DNA of 14,908 nucleotides from Anaerolineae bacterium (GTDB lineage: Bacteria > Chloroflexota > Anaerolineae > JAFGEY01), in contig JAFGEY010000136.1 of NCBI GenBank assembly GCA_016931365.1, forward strand, positions 1 to 14,908, in the 5' to 3' direction. The position numbers were made by a program, and so were the translations under genes. A model generated the notes under the pieces. It was not told the origin of the DNA. It did not search any database and saw only the letters and a program-made list of their open reading frames with translations. Of this stretch, positions 6,147 through 12,563 are shown piece after piece; the first letter of the stretch is position 1; every line of letters begins with the position of its first letter.

Positions 6147-8684
6147 ATGACAGACACGGTTCTCGAGTACGCGCTGGATGCGCAAGGATATATTCACAAC
6201 TGGCTGGTCGCCGGGCCGCAGGCGATCCCGGTTCAGGATTTTGCGCAATTTGACGGCAGTCCGGATCAAGTCAGGGAACAGATTGCGGTGCAGTATCATC
6301 GCGCCGGATTTGATTTGCACGAGCCACCGCTAGAATGGGCCGGGTTCGAGATCGACGGCGTCAAGCTCGAGTGGCGTTATGGCAAATGCCGGGGCGACCA
6401 TTTCCTGAATCTGAGCAGCTTTTACCCGGCGGCGCATTACCTGCGTGCCTGGGCCTATGCCGAAGTGATGTTGCCCGATGCGGGCGAGTTCGAGTTTGCG
6501 CTCGCCACCAACGGCCCCGCTGATGTGTGGATCAATCGCCGGCGCGCGCACGCGCACATTCACCCCCAAGTTCCGCAGCGCGTGTCGTTTGCAGCGTCGA
6601 TGAACGAGGGCAAAAACGAAATTCTGGTGCGGTTCGAGATGCCGGCGGTGCGGGAGTGCCCATACCTGATGGCGTTGCAAATCAACGGTGCGCCGGAGGG
6701 CGTCAAGATCGGGCTGCCCGTACAGCATGGGAACCTGTTTCGACGGCTCAAACTAGAGCTCGTTTATGACGAGGTTCACCTGGAACATCTTGTTGTGACC
6801 GGCGCAGAAAATCTTTGTTTCACCTGGGACCAGGAACTCGAAGAAGAAGACCAGATCAATTTTTGGGTGCGCGATGCTCAAGAGCACGTCAAGGTCGCCG
6901 GCTGGAGTGAGTCGATCCCCGGCCAACGCACCCAGATTGGCGGCCGCCAGGTGATTTTCGACCAGGGTTCGCATGAGCTTGTGCTGTTTCCGCCAGCGCA
7001 CGTCATCGAGCGAAGCGGCATTCGTTACAATGAATCGCTGCCCTTTTACATCCTTGAAACCCCCTTTTCCGAGGTCTATTACGGTACCAATGAGTCACGC
7101 CGCGATGAGGCGCTGAACTATGCCGTGCGACGAGAGGGCGACCTCTATGCTGAAATTGCCAAGCTGGCTTTGAACGAGTGGGGGCAGGTCGATCAGCATA
7201 TTGTGGTTGAGGCCGTGGAGCGAATCCGTTGCCGCCAAGTGGGCAGCGTCACCGATCTGGTGGGCTTGTTGGGAGTGCTGCACCGCTATCCCCGCACATG
7301 GGCTTTTTCAACCGACCTGAAACTCAAGATTCAGGATTGTGTGATCGGGTTCCGCTACTGGTGCGACGAACCGGGCCGGGATGTGATGGATCTGGATTCG
7401 GAGAGTCACGCCATCTTGTTCCATACCTGCGAAATCCTGGCCGGCCAATTGTACCCCGATCAGGTGTTCGATAACAGCGGCCTCACCGGCCGCCAGCACC
7501 GCGAGAAGGGCGAGCAGTTGGCCCTGGACTGGCTGCGCGAATGTGGCGCCAAGGGGTTCACTGACTGGGATTCGCCAGTTTCATTCGAGGAAATCCTGCT
7601 GGCTCTCTCTCACCTGGCCGATTTGACCGAAAACGAAGAGCTGGCCGAACTGGCGGCCGTGGTGGTGGACAAGCTGTTCTTTACGATGGCCGTCAACTCG
7701 TTCAAAGGGGCCTTTGGTTCGACGCACGGGCGCGCTGACACAGCGATGGTCAAAAGCGCGCAACTGGAGGCCACCTCGGGGATCGCGCGCCTGATGTGGG
7801 GGATGGGGGTTTGGAACGAACACATCGGCGGGCTGGTGGCGCTGGCCTGTTCGGACTATGAACTGCCGACGATGATCGCCTCCATCGCCGTCGACCTGGG
7901 TAGAGAGATGTGGCACCGGGAACACCATCCCGGCGTGGACAAGGCGACCTATCGCACGCCGGATTTTATGCTCTGTTCTGCGCAAAGCTATCGGCCGGGC
8001 AAAAAGGGCGATCGGGAGCACATCTGGCAGGCCACGTTAGGGCGCGATGCGGTGGTTTTCGCCACTCACCCGCCGCATTTGGGCGAACACGATGCGCAGC
8101 GGCCCAATTTTTGGTGCGGCAATGCCATTCTGCCGCGTGTGGTGCAGTGGAAAGACGTGTTGGTCGCCGTCCACAACTTGTCTCAAAAAGATGCCGGACA
8201 GAATACGTCTGGAATGGGTTTTACACACGCCTACTTTCCGGTGTACGAGTTTGACGAGTATGCGTTTGAGGATGGCTGGGCCTTTGCGCGCAAGGGGGAT
8301 GGCTACTTGGCGCTCAGGTCGAGCGCCGGATTCGAGTTGATCCATCGCGGGCCGGGGGCATTTCGCGAGCTGCGCGCCTATGGTTCAGAGCAGGTTTGGG
8401 TCTGTATGGCGGGACGCAAAGCGGTTGATGGGCCGTTTGAGCAGTTCAAGTCCGGCGTCAAGGCGCTCAAGGTCGATTGGGATGGGCTTGATGTGAGGTT
8501 GGAGACGCTGCGCGGCGAGACGATCTCGTTTGACTGGCAGGGTGATCTGCGGGTCGATGGCAAACCGCAGACGATTTCCGACTTGAAGCACTATGATGGG
8601 CCAAACTGTGTCGCCGGCTGGCCGTGCGAGCAGATGGATGTCAGGTACGGCGATTATGCCGTCCGCCTGCGGTTTGATGTGTGA
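6147..8684 (+). CDS. Uncharacterised 845-residue cytoplasmic protein, probable carbohydrate-active enzyme
   Basis: I cannot assign a named activity. No signal peptide is visible, so it should act in the cytoplasm. The N-terminal part (about 1-300) looks like beta-sandwich modules, with a FALATNGPADVWIN stretch (117-130) like the sugar-binding sandwich domains of glycosidases. The middle (about 315-600) is helix-rich and resembles an alpha/alpha barrel; it holds conserved-looking motifs DLDSESHAILFHTCEILAGQ (415-434), DWDSPVSFEE (473-482) and GAFGSTHGRAD (521-531). The C-terminal part (about 605-845) is beta-rich, with EHIWQATLGRDAVVFATHP (624-642) and FWCGNAILPRVVQW (655-668). This order recalls alpha/alpha-barrel polysaccharide lyases and hydrolases such as heparinase-like enzymes. 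D/E and H in DLDSESH and H527 in STHGR are candidate catalytic residues, by inference. GAGGAG lies 12 bases before the ATG. It is 51 bases after the LacI gene and just before an oligosaccharide-type ABC operon. Confidence 0.8.
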   Translation: MTDTVLEYALDAQGYIHNWLVAGPQAIPVQDFAQFDGSPDQVREQIAVQYHRAGFDLHEPPLEWAGFEIDGVKLEWRYGKCRGDHFLNLSSFYPAAHYLRAWAYAEVMLPDAGEFEFALATNGPADVWINRRRAHAHIHPQVPQRVSFAASMNEGKNEILVRFEMPAVRECPYLMALQINGAPEGVKIGLPVQHGNLFRRLKLELVYDEVHLEHLVVTGAENLCFTWDQELEEEDQINFWVRDAQEHVKVAGWSESIPGQRTQIGGRQVIFDQGSHELVLFPPAHVIERSGIRYNESLPFYILETPFSEVYYGTNESRRDEALNYAVRREGDLYAEIAKLALNEWGQVDQHIVVEAVERIRCRQVGSVTDLVGLLGVLHRYPRTWAFSTDLKLKIQDCVIGFRYWCDEPGRDVMDLDSESHAILFHTCEILAGQLYPDQVFDNSGLTGRQHREKGEQLALDWLRECGAKGFTDWDSPVSFEEILLALSHLADLTENEELAELAAVVVDKLFFTMAVNSFKGAFGSTHGRADTAMVKSAQLEATSGIARLMWGMGVWNEHIGGLVALACSDYELPTMIASIAVDLGREMWHREHHPGVDKATYRTPDFMLCSAQSYRPGKKGDREHIWQATLGRDAVVFATHPPHLGEHDAQRPNFWCGNAILPRVVQWKDVLVAVHNLSQKDAGQNTSGMGFTHAYFPVYEFDEYAFEDGWAFARKGDGYLALRSSAGFELIHRGPGAFRELRAYGSEQVWVCMAGRKAVDGPFEQFKSGVKALKVDWDGLDVRLETLRGETISFDWQGDLRVDGKPQTISDLKHYDGPNCVAGWPCEQMDVRYGDYAVRLRFDV

Positions 8685-8795
8685 GTTGGGGAGACGGTAG
8701 CACGAATGGCCGCATATCATATTTGTATGGGACTGCCCTGGTGAAAGGGTGCATTTGTTCTTCGGAGCAGCCTTTGCGTTGTGAAAAAGGTCAAT

Positions 8796-8824
8796 TTTGC
8801 ATCGCGTAAAAAATATGATATACT
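8796..8824 (+). promoter_or_regulatory. Probable promoter of the ABC transporter operon
   Basis: TTTGCA (8796-8801, four of six -35 bases), a 17-base spacer, and TATACT (8819-8824, good -10), set in an A/T-rich stretch. Transcription would begin near 8831. It is the best pair I could find before the binding-protein gene. Read-through from the 845-residue gene is also possible. Confidence 0.55.
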
Positions 8825-8859
8825 AGAATCCGTCTCTTCAAACTTCTCAAGCCCTCAAG

Positions 8860-8885
8860 GTTTGTTGTTTTTCAAAACAGCAAAC
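8860..8885 (+). repeat. A/T-rich hairpin early in the leader
   Basis: GTTTGTTGTTTT (8860-8871) and AAAACAGCAAAC (8874-8885) pair over 12 bp with one G-U, which makes it almost a perfect palindrome about 30-55 bases after the predicted start. It could be an RNA hairpin or a DNA-binding site. Confidence 0.6.
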
Positions 8886-8940
8886 GATGACAGGATATAG
8901 TTACAGCAATTGAGTTCGAGTGTCAGACAGGAAGGGCACA

Positions 8941-8994
8941 ATGTCGTTCTCAATGTCTATACTCTGTGTCGACGTAATTCAAAGCGATGTGTGA
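8941..8994 (+). CDS. Possible 17-codon leader peptide upstream of terminator
   Basis: The ORF encodes MSFSMSILCVDVIQSDV and is preceded by AGGAAGGG (8929-8936), 4 bases from the ATG. Its TGA ends 4 bases before the 5' arm of the terminator at 8999. That arrangement is what a translation-coupled attenuator would need, but no run of one amino acid's codons is evident. The ORF is short enough to be chance, so this is a tentative call. Confidence 0.3.
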   Translation: MSFSMSILCVDVIQSDV

Positions 8995-8998
8995 GAAC

Positions 8999-9044
8999 CA
9001 GCCGACTTGCTGCATGCGTGCAGTGGGTCGGCTGTTGTCTTTTT
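8999..9044 (+). terminator. Intrinsic terminator / candidate attenuator in the leader
   Basis: CAGCCGAC (8999-9006) pairs perfectly with GTCGGCTG (9027-9034). Inside, CTGCA (9010-9014) pairs with TGCAG (9019-9023) around a TGCG loop. TTGTCTTTTT follows directly (9035-9044). This is a canonical rho-independent terminator. It lies downstream of the predicted operon promoter, so it may act as an attenuator. It could also simply end the transcript of the 845-residue gene. Confidence 0.85.
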
Positions 9045-9158
9045 AGCCTGGTACTGTTTTGTAGTTGTGGTTTGGAGAGGAGGTGAGCGTTCAAAAATCT
9101 TGTCAGGCTGTGTTTTTCGTTTCTATTCGTTCTATTTTAGTTTAAGGAGAGGAATAAA

Positions 9159-11258
9159 GTGAGCAAAAACAAGCTTTCACGTCGTGAGTTTTTGTATATG
9201 GGTGCCGTGACTGCAGCAGGCGCCGCCCTGGCAGCCTGCCAGCCCCAGACCGTGATCGTCAAAGAGACGGTGCAGGTCGAAAAAGAGGTGACCAAAGAGG
9301 TCGTCAAGGAAGTTGAAAAAGAGGTCACCACAGTCGTTGAGAAGGAAGTGACCAAGGTCGTTGAGGTAGAAAAGCTGGTCACGCCGACGGCCCTGCCTTC
9401 CAAGTTCAACGAATCCCCGGTGGCGGCCAAGATGGTCGCCGAAGGCAAAGTTCCCCCGGTCGACGAGCGCCTGCCGAGCGAGCCGCTGGTGATTATGCCG
9501 TATGACGAAATTGGCCAGTACGGCGGCCAGGTCCGCGTTGGCGCCATCTCGACGTCGCTGACCTCAGGAGATAGCGACCTGGTCAACCCGCCGCAACAGA
9601 TGCTGCGCATCACCCCCAACCTGCAGGAGCAGGTGCCCAACGTGCTGAAAGACTGGTCGGTGTCGGCTGATTTCAAGTCCATCACCATGTTCATGCGCAA
9701 GGGCATGAAGTGGTCGGACGGCGAGCCGTTCACCGCCGACGATGTTTTGTTCGTGCACGAGGACCTTATCCTCAACACCGATTTCACGGCAGTTATCGGC
9801 GAGCACCTGCGTCCGGGCGGCACGCCCATGGTGGTGGAAAAGCTGGACGACTATTCCTACAAGATTACCTTCGCCATCCCGGTGCCCTACTGGCCCATGC
9901 TGGTCATGGCTCACAAGTACGACTACTGGGATCAGTGGGTGTGCCCGGCTCACTATCTGAAGCAGTTCCACATCAAGTACAACCCCAAGGCTAATGACCT
10001 GGCCGTGGAAGCCAAGCGCGATTTCTGGTATCAGAACCTGGGTGACAAGCGCAACCGCGGCCTGACCATGGAAACCCCGCTCGTCCTCGCGATGGTTGCA
10101 AAGGAAGACAGCCCGGAGCGCGCGATCTGGCAGCGGAACCCCTACTTCTGGATGACCGACAGCGACGGCAACCAGCTCCCCTACTTTGATGAGCTGAACT
10201 TTGGGCGCGACGCCGACCTGGCCCTGCACAACGCCAAGATCGTCGGCGGCTCGTACGACTTTGTCGGCTTTGACACCAGCATCCAGAACTTCAAGACTTA
10301 CTCCGACGCCGCGGAACAGGGCGGCTATGGGGTCGTCCTGTGGAAGAGCGGCAAAGGCTCGGACGTGGTCTACAACGTTAACTGCAACTATGGCTGGCAG
10401 GGCATACAAGAGACGGAGAAAAAGCCGGATGATCCCACGCGCAATATGATGCGCGAGATCTTTACCGACGACCGCTTCCGCCAGGCGCTCTCCATAGCCA
10501 TCAACCGCGACGAGGTCAACGAGGTGTTGTATTTTGGCAATGGCACGCCGGGCCAGATGACCGTCATCCCCGACTCGCGGCACTGGAAGCCCGAGTATGT
10601 CACGGCCTGGGCGCAGTATGACCCGGACGCGGCCAATGCGATGCTCGACGAGCTGGGCCTCAAGTGGGCGGATGACAAGGTGCACCGCCTGTGGCCGGAC
10701 GGCACGCCGATGATCATCGCCTGGGACCTGTACGAAAGCGAGACGCCCAAAGGCCCGACCACTGAGTTGATCAAGGAATACTGGATGAATGTCGGCATCG
10801 AGATCCAGTACAAGTCGGTCACCCGCACGCTGATCACGCAAAAGATCACCGGCAACGAGGAGCCGATGTCCCTCTGGCACGGCGACGAGACGACTGACGT
10901 GCTCTTTTCGCTGCGGCCCAAGTACTTTGCCCCCATCAGCGGCGACGAGTCGACCTGGGGCCAACTGTGGGGCCAGTGGTACGGTGACCCGGGCAAGAGA
11001 GGCGTCGAGCCGCCGCCGGTCATCCAGGACCTGTATGACTGGATGGATGAGTACAAGCTCTCTGGCAGCAACGAGGCAGCCGCCAAGACCCTGGCGTCTC
11101 AGGCCGAGCACATCTGGACCATCGGCGTCGTCGGCAACGCGCCGCAGCCGCTGATCGTCAACAACAAGATGACCAACGTGGCTGGGGCCGGCTACTGGGT
11201 GTGGGACAGCTTGTGGACGTGGCCGATCTACCCGGAGCAGTGGTTCTTCAAGGCCTAG
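9159..11258 (+). CDS. ABC transporter substrate-binding lipoprotein, family 5 (Opp/Dpp type)
   Basis: A 699-residue exported lipoprotein that would deliver an oligosaccharide or oligopeptide to the permeases encoded downstream. The N-terminus has a twin-arginine motif S-R-R-E-F-L (7-12), a hydrophobic stretch and the lipobox LAAC with Cys27, so Tat export and lipid anchoring are likely. Residues 34-72 are a Val/Glu/Lys/Thr-repeat linker, as in many Chloroflexota binding proteins. The family-5 core follows, with NVLKDWSVSADFKSITMFMRKGMKWSDGEPFTADDV around residues 166-200. Length is larger than DppA/OppA (about 530), typical of oligosaccharide-binding members. It starts at GTG 9159, chosen for AAGGAGAGG 6 bases upstream and for the signal peptide beginning there. 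The first permease gene begins 284 bases downstream, beyond several hairpins. The ligand is not readable; sugar is inferred from the neighbouring genes. Confidence 0.95.
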   Translation: MSKNKLSRREFLYMGAVTAAGAALAACQPQTVIVKETVQVEKEVTKEVVKEVEKEVTTVVEKEVTKVVEVEKLVTPTALPSKFNESPVAAKMVAEGKVPPVDERLPSEPLVIMPYDEIGQYGGQVRVGAISTSLTSGDSDLVNPPQQMLRITPNLQEQVPNVLKDWSVSADFKSITMFMRKGMKWSDGEPFTADDVLFVHEDLILNTDFTAVIGEHLRPGGTPMVVEKLDDYSYKITFAIPVPYWPMLVMAHKYDYWDQWVCPAHYLKQFHIKYNPKANDLAVEAKRDFWYQNLGDKRNRGLTMETPLVLAMVAKEDSPERAIWQRNPYFWMTDSDGNQLPYFDELNFGRDADLALHNAKIVGGSYDFVGFDTSIQNFKTYSDAAEQGGYGVVLWKSGKGSDVVYNVNCNYGWQGIQETEKKPDDPTRNMMREIFTDDRFRQALSIAINRDEVNEVLYFGNGTPGQMTVIPDSRHWKPEYVTAWAQYDPDAANAMLDELGLKWADDKVHRLWPDGTPMIIAWDLYESETPKGPTTELIKEYWMNVGIEIQYKSVTRTLITQKITGNEEPMSLWHGDETTDVLFSLRPKYFAPISGDESTWGQLWGQWYGDPGKRGVEPPPVIQDLYDWMDEYKLSGSNEAAAKTLASQAEHIWTIGVVGNAPQPLIVNNKMTNVAGAGYWVWDSLWTWPIYPEQWFFKA
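9258..9374 (+). repeat. Coding repeat: Val/Glu/Lys/Thr linker after lipobox
   Basis: Residues 34-72 of the binding protein consist of imperfect units of the V-E-K-E-V-T-K-E type. The codons differ between units (GTC/GTT/GTG, GAA/GAG), so the protein pattern is kept while the DNA has diverged. It is probably a spacer holding the binding domain away from the membrane. Confidence 0.8.
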
Positions 11259-11277
11259 CTTTGGGGTAGGCTGGGAT

Positions 11278-11299
11278 CGCCTGCACAAATGTGCGGGCG
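11278..11299 (+). repeat. Hairpin just after the binding-protein gene
   Basis: CGCCTGCAC (11278-11286) pairs with GTGCGGGCG (11291-11299) over 9 bp with one G-U around an AAAT loop, 19 bases after the stop. It may block 3' exonuclease decay of the binding-protein message. No U-tract follows. Confidence 0.65.
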
Positions 11300-11322
11300 G
11301 TTGAGGCCACGAGTTTTCAGAC

Positions 11323-11363
11323 GGTGTGCTTCCGGGGCGGCGCTGTCGTCCTGGAAGCACACC
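11323..11363 (+). repeat. Second hairpin between binding-protein and permease genes
   Basis: GGTGTGCTTCC (11323-11333) and GGAAGCACACC (11353-11363) form a perfect 11-bp stem with a 19-base loop. The following bases are CTTCAATTCCT, too poor in U for a strong intrinsic terminator. It probably stabilises or partly terminates the upstream message. Confidence 0.7.
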
Positions 11364-11397
11364 CTTCAATTCCTATCGGGTGTTTAGATTTGGGTTT

Positions 11398-11485
11398 AGA
11401 CTAATCGCCAGAAACCAGGTTTTTGATCGGCAAATTGCCCATCTTGACGCAATGTGATCAAAAACCTGGTTTCCCGGGCTAGTCT
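11398..11485. repeat. Large palindromic element with 18-bp perfect arms
   Basis: GAAACCAGGTTTTTGATC (11411-11428) is perfectly mirrored by GATCAAAAACCTGGTTTC (11456-11473). Outer AGACTA (11398-11403) and TAGTCT (11480-11485) also pair, and the similarity continues imperfectly outward to about 11385-11498. A small ATTGC/GCAAT pair lies inside the 27-base centre. It has no coding capacity. It resembles a dispersed intergenic palindromic repeat or a miniature transposable element remnant. Direct target-site duplications were not obvious. Confidence 0.8.
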
Positions 11486-11499
11486 AGACTCCAATTTAG

Positions 11500-11515
11500 A
11501 ACCTGCGGACAGGTT
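11500..11515 (+). repeat. Small hairpin AACCTG-CGGA-CAGGTT before the permease gene
   Basis: A perfect 6-bp stem with a 4-base loop, overlapping an alternative stem CCTGCG (11502-11507)/CGCAGG (11516-11521). It sits 5-11 bases upstream of the GAAGGAGG ribosome site of the first permease. The two mutually exclusive foldings could influence translation initiation, by inference. Confidence 0.5.
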
Positions 11516-11542
11516 CGCAGGCCGGGAAGGAGGCTGACTGAT

Positions 11543-12526
11543 ATGCTTGCATACATCGTGCGCCGTGCTCTATATATGCTGCTCATGTTGATCATGGGGT
11601 CGGTGGTTTCGTTTATGGTGATCACCCTGCCCCCCGGCGACTATATGACTTCGTACATCCAGCAACTCAAGGCGCAGGGTTCGGATGTGTCGATCGACCA
11701 GGAGGTTGCCCTGCGCAGGCAGTACGGCCTGGACTATCCCCTGCCCGTGCAGTATTTCAAGTGGATCACCCAGTTGCTGCAGGGCAACATGGGCCGCTCC
11801 TTTCAGTGGGGCAAGCAGGTCAATGATGTGCTCAAAGATCGCATCATGCCGACGATTTTGATCTCATTGGCCACTTTGGTTGTCACCTATGCCATCGCCA
11901 TCCCGATCGGTATTTACTCGGCGGTGCGGCAGTATTCGATCCTGGACTATCTCTTTACCGTCATTGGCTTTGCCGGCGTGTCCGTCCCCGAATTTCTGCT
12001 GGCGCTGGTGCTGATGTTCTATGCCTACCGCAACTTTGGCATCACCATCGGCGGGCTATTCTCAAACGAGTTTGTAGACGCCCCCTGGTCCGTGGCCAAG
12101 TTGGCGGACATGGCCCGCCATCTGCCCGTCCCGCTGTTGGTGATCAGCCTCAGCGGCACGGCCTACCTGATCCGCGTGATGCGCGCCATGCTGTTGGACG
12201 AACTGCCCAAGCCCTACGTGCAAACCGCGCGGGCCAAAGGGCTGAAAGAAAGCCGTCTCCTGATCAAGTATCCCATCCGTGTGGCCTTGAACCCGATTGC
12301 CAGCACGATAGGATGGGCGCTGCCGGCCCTCTTTTCCGGGCAGGTCATCGTGTCCGTCGTGCTCAATCTGCCGACCATTGGCCCGGTGCTCTTTCAGTCG
12401 TTGATGACTGAGGATATGTTCCTGGCCTCCAGCGCGGTCTTGATCAGCACGGCGCTGACGCTGGTGGGCACGCTGCTCTCGGATATTCTGCTGGCCTGGC
12501 TGGATCCGCGCATCTTGCTCGTATAA
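11543..12526 (+). CDS. ABC transporter permease, DppB/OppB type
   Basis: A 327-residue inner-membrane permease. It begins with the typical first helix after MLAYIVRRALYMLL (about 9-28), then an extracytoplasmic stretch with QEVALRRQYGLDYPLPVQYFKWITQLLQGNMGRSF (the family's N-terminal signature, about 53-87). Five further membrane segments follow, at about 103-127, 135-160, 196-215, 255-276 and 300-320. The cytoplasmic EAA-like loop for ATPase docking is D-E-L-P-K-P-Y-V-Q-T-A-R-A-K-G-L (about 219-234). ATG follows GAAGGAGG by about 9 bases. The partner permease gene begins 37 bases downstream. The protein would form a heterodimeric channel with it. Confidence 0.95.
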   Translation: MLAYIVRRALYMLLMLIMGSVVSFMVITLPPGDYMTSYIQQLKAQGSDVSIDQEVALRRQYGLDYPLPVQYFKWITQLLQGNMGRSFQWGKQVNDVLKDRIMPTILISLATLVVTYAIAIPIGIYSAVRQYSILDYLFTVIGFAGVSVPEFLLALVLMFYAYRNFGITIGGLFSNEFVDAPWSVAKLADMARHLPVPLLVISLSGTAYLIRVMRAMLLDELPKPYVQTARAKGLKESRLLIKYPIRVALNPIASTIGWALPALFSGQVIVSVVLNLPTIGPVLFQSLMTEDMFLASSAVLISTALTLVGTLLSDILLAWLDPRILLV

Positions 12527-12563
12527 GCATCGCGGGCCGGGTTCTCATTCAGACGGAGGAACA

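Larger units (their letters stand above)
8685..9158 (+). promoter_or_regulatory. Leader region of the ABC transporter operon (474 bases without a large gene)
   Basis: It contains, in order: a promoter (8796-8824), an A/T-rich hairpin (8860-8885), a possible 17-codon leader ORF (8941-8994), an intrinsic terminator (8999-9044), an orphan strong Shine-Dalgarno sequence (9074-9086), and the ribosome site AAGGAGAGG just before the GTG at 9159. The predicted untranslated leader is about 330 bases, long enough for conditional termination. Confidence 0.65.

Noticed and set aside
8887..8913. Short frame MTGYSYSN in the leader
   Set aside because: Eight codons with no Shine-Dalgarno sequence; likely chance.
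9100..9128. Second promoter TTGTCA-N17-CTATTC just before the binding-protein gene
   Set aside because: The -10 match is poor and the start site would fall inside or next to the ribosome-binding site.
9564..11369. Long open frame (601 codons) on the minus strand
   Set aside because: It lies entirely opposite the family-5 binding protein and its 3' flank, has no recognisable domain, and is a by-product of GC-rich codon usage.
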